A stretch of 64,000 nucleotides of DNA from Asparagopsis taxiformis (lineage: Eukaryota; Rhodophyta; Florideophyceae; Bonnemaisoniales; Bonnemaisoniaceae). Positions 21,018 through 32,721 of this stretch are shown here, piece after piece (position 1 is the first letter of the stretch; each line of letters opens with the position of its first letter). The translations under genes and the position numbers were made by a program. Under the pieces are notes generated by a model, which saw nothing but the letters and a program-made list of their open reading frames with translations, did no database searches and was not told the origin of the DNA. The stretch spans positions 1-64,000 of the forward strand of contig JALQPE010002020.1 in the NCBI GenBank assembly GCA_030407315.1. Reading direction: 5' to 3'.

Positions 21018-21479
21018 TTACAGCGGAAGCCGTTTACCGGGGATTCTTACAGCAAAGTCATCGTTACGATGACTTTGCTGTAAGAAAGCGTTTCCATTAC
21101 AGTGGCCAAGAATTTTTTCACCGGGTAAAAAAATCATGGCAGCTGTAATGATTTATTTTCTTACAGCAAAGTCATCGTAACGATGACTTTGCTGTAAGGA
21201 AACGTTTCCATTGCAGTGGCCAAAGAAATTTTACCGGGTAAAAAATCAGCAAGAATTTTTACCGGGTGAAAAATCGTGGCTGCTGTAATGATTTATTTTC
21301 TTACAGCAAAGTCATCGTTACGATGACTTTGCTGTAAGAAAGCGTTTCAATTACAGTGGCCAAGAATTTTTTTACCGGGTAAAAAATCATGGCTGCTGTA
21401 ATGATTTATTTTCTTACAGCAAAGTCATCGTAACGATGACTTTGCTGTAAGCATCCCTGGTAAATTGCTTCCGCTGTAA
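21018..21479. mobile_element. Palindrome-rich MITE-like unit 1
   Basis: Bounded by inverted ends TTACAGCGGAAGCCGTTTAC at the left and GTAAATTGCTTCCGCTGTAA at the right. Inside are four copies of a 37-bp hairpin: 17-bp arms beginning TTACAGCAAAGTCATCG with a 3-base centre TTA or TAA. The hairpins are separated by ACCGGGTAAAA-type spacers. There is no coding capacity. Confidence 0.75.
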
Positions 21480-22616
21480 GCGGCAGGGACTTCCGTCCTT
21501 TTCCGACCTAGGGAAGGGTGAGGAAGGAATTATGAAGTCAGGAAACAGGGTATAGGAATGGTATGGACGGCTGTAGGCGGCATTAGGTAACACATTGTGT
21601 TGTTTACACCCGGTTTGAGCTGGGTGTTGTGTCTAGTATGGTTGGAGGAGTGTACGAAATTTCTACCACGTGGTCGGAAATGGTTCAATTTTCTCACGAC
21701 AGAGATTCTGACTTTCGAAATTCAAACTCGTTAAAGTGGGCTGGAGTTGGTGTGAACACCTCCAGGACCTCTGGGAAGGATCTGGTAACACATGTCCTGT
21801 GACTGCACGCGGTTATCCTCTCTGAAATCAACCATAGATTATCGGAGGGCAAAATCTACTCTTGGTGCCTTGTGGCACATTGACAATACAAAACCGTCTG
21901 TTTCCAGTTTTTATATACTTTACTCTCGAGTAGATAGGATTTCAGCTGTCCAAGTAAAGAATGGGCCATATAAATGTTTCATTTCAACACAAGCATTGTG
22001 CAATTCAACCTCTTCCAGGTCCAAAAACTTGTCCAGAGTACACTTCCAGGCCATCGCCTGGGAGCGTACTCTGGACAATTTTTTGGACTAAGTGCACTTT
22101 CAAGTGCATGCACTTGGAGGCATCCAGTCCAAATCTACGTCGTTCCGACAAAGTTGAATTTTGGCCATGGCCGAAATTCATCATATCTGCAGTTGTGAGA
22201 ATCTGATGACCAAAAATCGATGCATTCTGCCAGCCCTAATGCGCAAGCCAGAAGCTTTACGGACAGATAAAACACCTTTCTGTACTCCCCAGAGCCACTC
22301 CAGCCCTTATACACTACGGTGTTGAAAAGGGGGCCTCAGACAGTACGGTGAGACAGTGCTTTTTACTGCCTCACTGTACAATGATCTCCAGGAAGTAGGA
22401 TATTCTCTAAGCCTAGCACGGGACAGAAAGATTGAAGCGTAGGCATGCAGAAGTATAGAGGCAATAGTATGTGTAGACTATGGCAGTGGTAGAAAAGTAT
22501 TTCATGCACGAAAAGGACTGGTAGAGTGGCACTAGAGAAGTGATGCTTAGCAGGAAGGGATGTGGAGATGATGAAGGAGGACAACAGACATGAGATCGAG
22601 GGTTGAGACCAACGGC
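21480..22616. repeat. Flank shared between MITE units (segment 1)
   Basis: Sequence after unit 1 (GGGAAGGGTGAG then GGACGGCTGT) recurs after units 2 and 3. Sequence before unit 2 (GGCAATAGTATG...GTGGTAGA) recurs before unit 3 and near 24430-24590. These are duplicated blocks, not genes. It also contains one copy of the 170-bp repeat (about 22131-22311) and a CACTA end fragment. Confidence 0.6.
22312..22372 (+). repeat. CACTA-1 end fragment
   Basis: CACTACGGTGTTGAAAAGGG and the next 40 bases match the reverse complement of the 32721 end almost perfectly, then similarity stops abruptly. It is a 60-base relic of a CACTA terminus, not a full element end with its subterminal repeats. Confidence 0.75.
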
Positions 22617-22824
22617 TTACAGACGGAGCAGTTTACCAGGGATGTTTACAGCAAAGTCATCGTTACGATGACTTTGCTGTAAGAAAACAATTCATTACAG
22701 TAGCCATGATTTTTTTACCGGGTAAAAAATTCCTGGCCACTGTAATGAAAACGTTTTCTTACAGCAAAGTCATCGTAACGATGACTTTGCTGTAAGCATC
22801 CCTGGTAAACTGCCTCAGCTGTAA
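22617..22824. mobile_element. Palindrome-rich MITE-like unit 2
   Basis: The shortest unit: inverted ends TTACAGACGGAGCAGTTTAC and GTAAACTGCCTCAGCTGTAA enclose two 37-bp hairpins, one with TTA and one with TAA at its centre, separated by a TTTTTTACCGGGTAAAAAAT spacer. Confidence 0.75.
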
Positions 22825-23515
22825 GCGGCTGGGAGCTTGGTCCCTCCCTCACCTTGGGAAGGGTGAGCAAGGAATTGTGAAGCCGTAAAACATGGCAGAG
22901 GGATGGTTTGGACGGCTGTTAGCGGTGTTGGGGAGCACTCTGCGTCGTGCTAACCCAGTCTGGGCTGGGTGCCCTGCCTGGTACGGCGGGAGGAGTGCAC
23001 AAAATTTCAAACACAATTTCCTCAAGAGTGAAATTCTGATTGTCGAAACTCAACCTCCCTAAAATGAACTAGAGCTGGCATGAGCACCTCCAGGACGTCT
23101 GGAAAGGTACTGACAGCACATTTTCGGAGCATTGGCGCAGCTGTTCTCTCTGAGATCAAGCATAGAGTATCCGTGGCCAGATTCTATTCCTGGTGCCGTG
23201 TGGCACAGTGACCACACCAAATCGCCCTTTTTAGCAGACTGTAGATTTGAGTTACTAGGAATCTAGCTGCCTTCAATACGAACATAGTTGGTAAGTAGGC
23301 TAGCCTAGGATTGTAGGAAAATCAGGAAGGATGGGAGGGTAGGTATGCAGCAACATGAAGGGGATAGTATGAGTAGATTATGGCGGTGGTAGAGAAGGAT
23401 TGCACTCACTGAAGGGTCGGCTGGAGTGACACCGGAGTCGACATAGAAGGGAGGTTGGGATAGGCTGGGATGAAGGAAGACAAGAGACATGAGAGAGAGG
23501 GTGAAGCCAGACCGC
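22825..23515. repeat. Flank shared between MITE units (segment 2)
   Basis: A right-flank block similar to 21490-21650 and 23895-24060, then a left-flank block similar to 22430-22610 and 24420-24590. No gene is seen. Confidence 0.6.
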
Positions 23516-23892
23516 TTACAGCTGAGGCAGTTTACCGCGGGTGCTGACAGCAAAGTCATCGTTACGATGACTTTGCTGTAAGAAAAGAAAACATTACAGC
23601 AGGCACGTTTTTTTACCCGGTAAAAAAATTCTTGGTGATTTTTTACCCGGTAAAAATTCTTCGCCTACTGTAATGTTTCCTTTTCTTACAGCAAAGTCAT
23701 CGTTACGATGACTTTGCTGTAAGAAAACGTTTCATTACAGTAGCCACGATTTTTTACCCGGTAAAAAAATTCTTGGTGATTTTTTCACCCGGTAAAATCC
23801 TTCGCCCACTGTAATGTTTTCTTTTCTTACAGCAAAGTCATCGTAACGATGACTTTGCTGTAAGCATCCCTGGTAAACTGCCTCAGCTGTAA
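23516..23892. mobile_element. Palindrome-rich MITE-like unit 3
   Basis: The same inverted ends as unit 2 enclose three 37-bp hairpins and two TTTTTACCCGGTAAAAA-type inner palindromes. It lies in the same duplicated flank context as units 1 and 2. Confidence 0.75.
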
Positions 23893-24774
23893 GCGGCTGG
23901 GAGCTTGGTCCCTCTCTCACTTTGGGAAGGGTGAGATAGGAATTTTGAAGTCGGGAACATTGTGGAAGGATGGTTTCGACGGCTTCGGGCGGCTTTGAAG
24001 AGCAATCTGTGTCTTGTTCACCCGGGCTGAACTACCTAAAAAGTTCAGTATTGGGAGATCAGCACGGTAAATTTCGACCACCATTTTCTCACGACAGAGA
24101 TTCTGGCGGTCGAAATTCAAACTCGTTAAAATGGACTAGAGTTGGTGTGAACACCTCCAGGACCTCTGGAAAGGTACTACCTGCACATTTTCCGAGGCTA
24201 CAAGAAGCCGGTCTCTCCAATATCAAGCATAGATTATCGGTGCGCAAAATCTACTCCTGGTGCTGTGTAGCACATTGACTATACAAAACCGTCCGTTTTC
24301 CGTTATAATAAACTATACTCTCAAGTAGGTAGGAATCTAGATATTCACCTTACATCGATGGTTATGAAGTAGGTTAGCCTAGGACTGAAGGACAGAAGGT
24401 AAAGGATAGGATGGTAGGCATGGGGTAAAATGAATGTGGTGGTATGAGTAGAATACGGAAGTGGTAGACAGGTATTTAATGCACAGGAGGGGCGTGTGAA
24501 GTGACACCAGAGGCGCGGTGCGTCACAGGAAGGAAGACTGGAATGATGAAGGAGAACTAGAGGCATGAGAGATAGGTTGTTGAGGCATGCTTCTAGCTCT
24601 ATTATATAACTACATTGCTCCTCTATAGGCTACGCAATCCATTCCAGCAGTTCTAGTTAAAAATGGACTATATGAATGTTTCATTTCAATATCAGCATTG
24701 TGCAGTTGAGCCTCTTCAAGGTCCGAAAACTTGTCCAGAGTACGCTTCCAGGCCACTTGAAGGCATCCAGAACA
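23893..24774. repeat. Flank shared between MITE units (segment 3)
   Basis: Repeats the right-flank and left-flank blocks once more, then a block (about 24660-24770, TTGTCCAGAGTACGCTTCCA) that also occurs near 21960-22060. No gene is seen. Confidence 0.55.
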
Positions 24775-25290
24775 CTTGCACTTCGTTCTTGCAAAGTTCA
24801 ATTTTGGCTATCACATCTCCAGTTGTGGGAGTCTGGTGACCAAAAGTCGATGCATTCTGGAATCCCTACCACGCAATTCAACAGCTTTACGGACACATAA
24901 AACACTTTTCCGTACTCCCTAGAGCCACTCCAGCCCTTACGGATCACTTACACTTCGTTCCGACAAAGTTCAATTTTGGCCATCACATCTTCAGTTGTGG
25001 GAATCTGGTGACCAAAACTCGATGCATTCTGTCAGCCCTAATGCGCAAGCCAGCAGCTTTACGAACTCATAGAACACTTTTCCGTACTCCCTAGACCCAC
25101 TCCAACCCTTACAGACCACTTGCACATCATTCGGACAAAGTTCCATTTTGACCATCACATCTCCAGTTGTGAGAATCTGATGACCAAAAATCGATGAATT
25201 ATACCAACCCTTCCACGCAAGCGAGAAAGCTTGAGTGCAATTAAAACAAGTTTTAGTACTCCCTAGAACCACCCCAACCGTTTCAGACCA
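24775..25290 (+). repeat. About 170-bp tandem repeat, 3 copies
   Basis: A unit starting near CTTCGTTC(C)GACAAAGTTC and containing CCAGTTGTGGGAATCTGGTG, CGATGCATTCTG and TCCGTACTCCCTAGA occurs about three times head to tail with a period near 170. One more copy sits at about 22131-22311, directly next to the CACTA end fragment. Copies are diverged. There is no coding potential. Confidence 0.7.
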
Positions 25291-25368
25291 CTTTGCAGCC
25301 TTTTTCGCGAGGTCCGAAATCGTCTCCTTCTTCTTCCCGAGTGAGAAACATCAGTCCCTCTCATATGC

Positions 25369-25731
25369 TTACAGAGAAGTTGGTTTACCATGGTTTCTTA
25401 CAGCAAAGTCATCGTAACGATGACTTTGCTGTAATGTTTTGTTTTCTTACAGCAAAGTCATCGTTACGATGACTTTGCTGTAATGTTTTGTTTTCTTACA
25501 GCAAAGTCATCGTTACGATGACTTTGCTGTAATGTTTTGTTTTCTTACAGCAAAGTCATCGTTACGATGACTTTGCTGTAATGTTTTGTTTTCTTACAGC
25601 AAAGTCATCGTTACGATGACTTTGCTGTAATGTTTGTTTCTTACAGCAAAGTCATCGTTGACTTCTTACAGCAAAGTCATCGTTACGATGACTTTGCTGT
25701 AAGCAACCGGGGTAAACTGCCTTTGCTGTAA
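25369..25731. mobile_element. Palindrome-rich unit 4 with 49-bp hairpin array
   Basis: Weak inverted ends (TTACAGAGAAGTTGGTTTAC and GTAAACTGCCTTTGCTGTAA) enclose five tandem 49-bp units, each a full 37-bp hairpin plus TGTTTTGTTTTC. A half hairpin (about 25635-25660) and one more full hairpin follow. A further half copy is at about 25780-25803. Confidence 0.8.
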
Positions 25732-28700
25732 GAAAACTGAATAGCAGTTCCGACAGCTTGTCCTGAGAAAGCAAATCCGCCTTAACGATGACTTTGCTGT
25801 AAGAAAACACAGTAATTACAGTTCCGACAGCTTGTCCTGAAAACCCGTCCTCCCACATAAGTTTATATTCTGTTACCTACCCTAGAGCTCTAATGACGTG
25901 CCCAGTCCCAAGTTTCGTACCTGGTGCTGGGCAGAATGGCTAATTAGCGTACTTCATTCTAAGGATGAAGTCGACATTCTGTCGCGTCTGCAGCCATAAC
26001 ATGCTGTTGGCGCCGATTACAGCGGTGATTACACCGTTTGTGACGTAGCCATCGGCGCCGATGATTTATGCGCCGTAACACTTCAACGCGCCTACCACAC
26101 ACGCAATGTACTGTCATATTAGGTTTTCTCAAATCCTCGTCCGCCCACACGCTCAATTCATGCATGCATTCCCTCACCGCCTTCCACTCGCGTCACACGC
26201 ACCCTTTCGCCCGTCTAAATGCCCCCTTGCCTTGACATCCCTCATATATCAACTGGTTCGACTCGCACCGCGTTGGTCCACTTAGCATGACCATAGTCGC
26301 CGCGCCCATTCTTCGACCACATTCGCCGTCCAGTCGCGCCCAATCCCAACTGCCGCACACATACATAAACGAGCTTCCCATGATCACTTCCGCCCGGGCT
26401 GTCCCAACGGGCATACGATGCCATCCATACTCTGTCCGCAGATGAGCTCAACTCCCTTGTGCCAATCACTTGACGCCATTCGCACCTTCCACACACCCAC
26501 CTCGCTGTTTCTTACTATCCTTCACACACACCTCGCTCCTGCCCAATCACATCTTCCAGTCTGTCACACTCGGTGATGCCAATCCGTCCCAGTAACGAGG
26601 TCGCAATATCGTCGACCTCGCTATTGAGACAATGTAAACAAAGAGGTTTTTCACCACACCCTGTGATCCATGACTTGACCAACTGAGACCGTGAGCCGGA
26701 TAACGTTGAAATGTTTATTCTTGAACTGCATCTTGAGATGTATTGAACACTTGCGCAGCAGTCCCCCATCCCTGGACAGCGAGCCAGTCGTTGCACTCGG
26801 GTGTCAATCAAGTGAATGCAGTGTGTCAACGTGCCTTGTACAAAAACTTGGACCGGCTCTTGCGCCCCTGCCACTGCTCAAGCGTATCCAGATACTTGAG
26901 TGTGCCAGTCCAGAGTCTTAATATTCAGGTTGATGCATGTGAGCTGCCAAAATAGTCCAAATGGAACATATGACGATTTACGCCGAACAAACATGTTGTC
27001 CTGCACAGCGTTGTTCTCTAGTGTTGCGCACTACACCATCTATCCCTTACTATCTAAACGAACAGCTTAAAAATGCTACATCTACAAGCACCAGTGGTGG
27101 ACTGGGCTCGTCTGTCTTCCAAGAGTTTCCAGAATGGGATGTGGATATGGTTATGACTTCAACGACAACAGCGTGTGGTGAATGATGAGCGAAAAGTTTG
27201 TTTACTCGTTGCTTTCACTCGCAGTCTGCCCTGCGTCATGGTGCAATGCGATACAAATTGCTACTGGGAAAGAAGCTTTACAGAGTGAGGCAATGGTAAG
27301 GTGTCGGATACATACCGACGCTTCTCATACAAAGCTATATTTGTAAAAGTCAGTAGTATACAGTGTACGTGAGCATTGCATTGCATCGCATCTAGTAAGC
27401 GCGCACACGAACGCACAAATACAGATGCACGCACTGGCGATTGATTCACAACGAGCGCAACTAGTCCACAACAACCATTTGATTGAAGCTCTCCGGGTGA
27501 TTCTAGCAGCAACGCATCTGCAATGGTTACGACACTAAGCTGTTGGAAAGGACCTGCAAGCAAGTTTCAAACACAAGGCCACACCAGCAGCAGAAAGAAA
27601 AAGTACATTTGTAATGAAATGCCACCGATATATTGCCTCCATCTTGGTTTCAGTGTTAGTTTGTGTAGAGCTGCCGCTGTGGTGAATAAGAGCGTTCCGT
27701 GTTTCAACAAGCGTATTAAGAAATACATATGTGACTGTGAGCGACATGCGGTGGCATGTTGTTGCGTTACAGACGGTTAGATGATGATGTGAGGGAAGCA
27801 GCGATGCAAGAACTAGGCGCACATGTAACGCCAACAAAGATGCACACTGTGTTGCATTGAGAGTGCTGCGCGATGTTGGGGCGAGAGAGGAGGTCGACGT
27901 GGTGCAGACATCACACATCATTCCATTCAATTATATTCCACCAATACCCGTCAGGTGTATAGAAACTGTATGATTTCTCCCCAGACTCATCTCCCATCAC
28001 TCCAGTAATCCCACTATCACCATTCCCACTCACGTTTCCATGGTACTCATGTACGTCACACATAGCGTAACCCGTCATCTTCTTAGGACCAGGATTGGAC
28101 AAAGCAGTGGCGTCTTGGAGTCACCGGGACACCATCTGAGAGGTAGGAGTCTCCCCGACTGGTACTGTGACGAATGTGAACCACATCGGGGGTCATCGTA
28201 GTTGACTGTGTAGAGCTCATCGCCATCCCCTCGCTTAGTATCGAGCATAGCTTGTGAAATTCTAGGAAGCTTACTTGAATTAGATACATTTTTCAGTCCT
28301 AATGTTTGTCCATAAAGCTAGGCTCCTCTTCGGCAGTAGGCACGAGACCGAAATGGGTGAATTGACTCGTGAGAAAGCGAGCAGACGTATCAATCTTTCC
28401 GTAACTAGTGACATCGTAATCATATCGTTGAAATAACACGTGTGAGATTAATGGTGTGACCAGTAAAGATGCATGTACAAACGGATTGCAATGACAGTTG
28501 GAAGAACTGCCGGGTCGCTCGAATAGGCCTTCCAGGCTTGCAAAAAAGTGAGAACGGCACGCGCATTACGCAACGCCGCACGGTTGAGACAGGCGGGAAG
28601 ATTGACATGCAAAATGGCCAGCATAAACAGGGAGGTCTGCAGAACAACGTGGACATTTTGTGCACAAAAGCGGTGCAAAAGCTGTGTCTCGGCGTGTCGA

Positions 28701-29900
28701 AACTCGAGCACGACCGCCGACATGACGTGAAAAATGTGCACGTGTTCCTCAGAGAAGACGCGACGGAGGTCGAGCCACCTAGAGTCGCGCAGTGACGATC
28801 ACACATTTGCCATCGCAAAGTGGCACGCGTGCGCGAAGAAAAAGAGCCCGGAGGTGGTGAAGGGGGAGCGCGAGCGCGAGAAGCGGGATTCAAAAGGCGT
28901 CAATGCGCTGTGCGTCATCGGTGAACATCAACCAATCGGTTTGGAAGCGACGATGCAGCGTGGTAGCGACGAACAGAAGCGCGTGTGGCGTCGCATTGGT
29001 GTCAATCAATTGCGTGCGTATGGACTGTGCGGATTGCCAACTACGCAAGGCGATGAGATAACGATCCGCTTGCGATACTTGTTTGCCACGGTCGAGTGTG
29101 GTCAATTGACCACACTAGCATTAATGCTACTTGCACATTGGCGAGAGTGAACTGATGATTGGTTGTCATGAATTGTGGTTGGCGGCTTGATCCATGAAAT
29201 TTTTTGTTGGATATATTGTTGAAAGCGTGTGTTTTGTGGCGTGAGGCGTTTGGAAAATCTTGCAATCAGCCTTTCTGTGCGCCAGAAAAACCCATTTCCG
29301 AACAGCTGTCTCAACACACGTTCTGCTCGACAATTGGCTGTTTCGCATACTGGCGATGTTCACATTGTCAGCATCTCTCACACATGTACAAGTCGCAGGA
29401 TTCAACATGGAGACGGCACCAGAGGAGATAACAGCTGTTTACGCTTTGGTTCACTCGGCGCATCGCGACTATGATCGCAAATAGCTCTCGAATTGAGAAA
29501 GTAATCAACTATGGAACACTCTTCCGTATCTGTTTCAGTTCCTTCACGGAAGCCTCAGTGATTAGCTCGAAAAGCTCTTTCTGCACCAATTTTGTGCATC
29601 GCTGCTCCCATTCGTGAACTCCTATTTATTCCCAACTTCCGTTCGGAAATTGAGGAATATGACGTCACATTCCTCAGCGATTGCAGGCCCTTCAGCACGA
29701 TTCTAATTGTCATCGCACTAAAATCGATAGTGTCATCTCCTATCCCAACTGACATAAACATGATTCTATTCTCTATTGGCAGAATAGGCTTCACTGAGAC
29801 TAGAAACCTCAATCCCATTCTAGGTCGGTCGATCTGCTATCCTCTTTCATTTATCCTCCCTCGTACTAACTTCGCTACCTACAAATATCTGTAAAGCTCG
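25732..29900. other. About 4 kb with no supported gene
   Basis: I find no domain, no repeat of the families above and no long ORF. The longest candidates are 28734-29150 (+) and 26515-26874 (-). The first contains RVWRRIGVNQLRAYGLCGLP and follows a 109-aa frame at 28469-28795, so it might be a decayed transposon gene, but I recognise no family and do not call it. Confidence 0.45.
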
Positions 29901-29984
29901 ACCACAATTACTATCTTCGTATACCACACACCATTACACCATTCCAATATTTACCTTCACACCAACACTATGCTCCATATTTCC

Positions 29985-30372
29985 TCTCAAGTCCACTCCA
30001 CGAGACAGTGTTGTGAACCAATACACGGTACTACCCGCAGACAATACAATTTGCTATCTACACTACTGTCTACAGATTTACCCAGACAGTGCAGTAATAC
30101 AATACAATGCACTGCCTCAGACAGTAAAATGTACTGTCTGCACATACTGTCTGGCGGCAACACTTCCGGACAGTAAAATTTACTGTTCTGGACAGTAAAT
30201 TTTACTGTTTTTGGTACTGCCCAGATTTCGTGCCAGTTTATTGCTGCAGCAGTATTCTGAAATTTCCAGACAGTAAATTTTACTGTCTCCGCGCACTGTC
30301 TTGGCCAGACAGTAATTTTTACTGTCTCAGACAGTAAATTTACTGTCTTTTTTCATTCCCAACACCGTAGTG
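29985..30372 (-). mobile_element. Terminus of a related CACTA element
   Basis: Read on the minus strand it starts CACTACGGTGTTGGGAATGA at 30372 and carries scattered GACAGTAAATTTACTGTC motifs (an 18-bp perfect palindrome) in its subterminal 390 bases. The first 13 bases equal the CACTA-1 end, then it differs, so it is a sister family. No partner terminus of this subtype is seen; 22312 is of the CACTA-1 type. Confidence 0.65.
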
Positions 30373-31366
30373 TGGGCAATATTGATGCATGTCTCGCTTG
30401 CTGAAGGAGATTTACTCTTTTCCGCTACTTCTCCGCTATAGTGCAGAATTATATTTCTCCGCCACTAAATTCAACCATTACGAAACCTTTCCTGGCTTTC
30501 ATTCGATCCAATGAACTGTTTCACCACAATGATTTGTCCTATGCTCATTACTTTATGCACAATGATTGCTATTTCATCCGGGCTCGACCTACTCAATATC
30601 GTTTTGCTATCTTGTATCGCATTCCCTAAACACCAGCCTGGCCAAGACGTATCCACTTCCGTTTGTTACGCAGTGATGCTCTAAGCACTAATACTGAATC
30701 TGATTTTCTCATGCACGTAGTTCCTACTCGTATTCTCTACCATATTCTCGGCCCTATTCACAAGGTGAAAACACGATGTCTCGTTGAATCGTACTCGGTG
30801 TGATATCTTAAATTAGCATAAATTTATATATTGCAATGCAGACTCACTGCTCGCTTGCAACATGAAAATTATAAAAATTCTTCGACACTGCTGTTTCCTA
30901 ACCGCCACCATCCACGTGGCCCGCTTTGACTGCCTGCCAAGTGTACTCGGAGCATACAATGACGTTATCGATATATACCATCCACATCATCACTGGAAGC
31001 GCGGACTCCTCGTCCAGGAAAGTGCGCCATTTTTCCTACTCTTCACCTCCGCCTGTCCTGTAGGCCCCATATGCTAGTGTTTTTCCTATATTTCTGTAGT
31101 GATGACGTCATTATAGATTAGAGAAGGCGGTAGAAGATACAATAATTTTGCGCCTGTTCTGCCAGATCATGTGCTTCCAAGCGTAATTCGCAGCCTAGGT
31201 ATCGTTTTTCTGGGCCTCCCATCGCACCGCTCCGTTTCAAATTCATCCCTCTATTGTTCTCCTACACGTCTTTTCCGCCCGCAGAGTGCTACTTAAACGA
31301 CAGATTCTGGAAATCCCTCTTTCCATCTCCATATCCGTCGGAAAAAAAGCATCAGTAATTATAATT

Positions 31367-31400
31367 ACTGCTCCGGAAGCGTATACGCTTCCGGAGCAGT
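31367..31400. repeat. 34-bp perfect palindrome in right arm
   Basis: ACTGCTCCGGAAGCGTAT followed by its exact reverse complement, centred on GTATAC. It is preceded by the 14-bp palindrome GTAATTATAATTAC. It occupies the place where the left arm holds a different foldback. Confidence 0.85.
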
Positions 31401-32089
31401 GTACATGGTACGTCACCACATTTCACGCCACTAACCCAGTATTCTATTCGTTTTCTCAAGTTTCCAGTCGGTGAGTTTTCCAATTCTCCTTTCGTTCATC
31501 TTTCTCTCTCACTCCTCCATTTTTGTTGCTCTGCCTGTGAGTACAGATTTCGATTTGGGATGCAATGGTATTCGTTAAGGTACGTTAGTCTCCTGGTAAC
31601 CATCAGTTTCCCACTCCAATTCAACGTCACTAACTTGTTTCCTTTCACTACATCTGTTTTTTCTCTTTCTCTTCATTTCCTAGCTTATTCATGCAGCGCA
31701 ATCAGTTGATAGATTTGTAGACTTTCTGGTACTTTTAGTTTTACTCTTCATAATAGTGTTGGTTGTAGTAGCAGTTCTAGCATAGGGATATTTTACTCTC
31801 AATGTATCCTGCGCAAATAAACAAATCCAGAGTGAAGCTTCCCATATTGCACCCTCTTAGATTGCTACCTATCCTACCGCTTGTACTTCTCTCTAGCTCA
31901 TAGTCACTACGAAATATAAATTCCTAGCCGTACAATTGTGACCATTCTCACGTAGATACCATCCATTACCCATCCTCGTAGCACTAGAACTGCCTCCCTC
32001 TACCCCAAAAAGATGCCCACGACAGCATGACGCTCCATCTCATCCACCACTCCCAGACACTGAATTTTACTATATCAGGACACTACTTT

Positions 32090-32365
32090 TACTGTCTCCA
32101 GGTGCTGCCCAGGGCAGCACATAATACTGTCTACAGGTGCTGCCCAGGGCAGCACAAAATACTGTCTACAGGTGCTGCCCAGGGCAGTACAAAGTACTGT
32201 CTACAGGTGCTGCCCAGGGCAGCACAAAATACTGTCTACAGGTACTGGCCAGGACAGTGAAAATCACTGTCTCCAGGTACTGGCCAGGACAGTGAAAATC
32301 ACTGTCTCCAGGTACTGCCCAGGACAGTGAAAATCACTGTCTCCAGGTACTACCCAGGACAGTGC
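32090..32365 (-). repeat. Subterminal tandem array, right arm
   Basis: About eight copies of the 35-bp unit in the orientation opposite to 16196-16560 (TACTGTCTACAGGTGCTGCC then CAGGGCAGCACAAA), ending in CAGTGAAAATCACTG variants toward the terminus. Confidence 0.8.
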
Positions 32366-32721
32366 ACCGTGTTGGTTCCATCTGTTGTCCCAGGCAGCGT
32401 ATTTCACTATCCGGCCATGTTACCTTGGCCAATACAAAACACTATCCGCCAACACTGCCCAGTACAGTAAATTACATCATATCCAACTATTGAATAAATC
32501 ATTAATTTTTACTGTCTCCATTCATTGCCTCAGACAGTACGGTGAGACAGTGTTTTTACTGTCTGCAGACAGTGTTCCGTACTGTCTGCCAGACAGTGCA
32601 AATCACTGTCTCCAAGTGTGGCATTAATTTTCATTTGCCGCATAGTGATTTTTACTGTCTCAGGCAGTAAAAACCACTGTCTCACCGTACTGTCTGAGGC
32701 CCCCTTTTCAACACCGTAGTG

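Larger units (their letters stand above)
15836..32721. mobile_element. CACTA-1: giant CACTA-type DNA transposon
   Basis: The left end starts CACTACGGTGTTGAAAAGGG at 15836 and the right end is its reverse complement ending in CACCGTAGTG at 32721. About 2.4 kb at each end is an inverted repeat (15836-18330 against 30373-32721). The CACTA start, tandem subterminal repeats and insertion inside a transposase gene fit the CACTA superfamily. No transposase survives inside; the only cargo recognised is the ParB/oxygenase pseudogene. Flanks (CTG left, GTA right) do not form a matching 3-bp duplication, so the two ends may not come from one insertion event. Confidence 0.65.
30373..32721 (-). repeat. 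CACTA-1 right inverted arm
   Basis: The reverse complement of 15836-18330, with a matching array, AT-rich spacer and the same short non-genes. Homology starts exactly at TGGGCAATATTG, directly next to the GTAGTG end of the sister element. The arm is shorter than the left one mainly because the foldback at 17241-17377 is absent here. Confidence 0.8.

Noticed and set aside
26242..26874. Minus-strand genes at 26242-26496 and 26515-26874
   Set aside because: Short, unrecognised, in a region without other coding signs.
22312..30372. A complete 8-kb CACTA element between these two ends
   Set aside because: The left end is of the CACTA-1 type and stops after 60 bases; the right end is another subtype, and flanking triplets (ATA and TGG) do not match.
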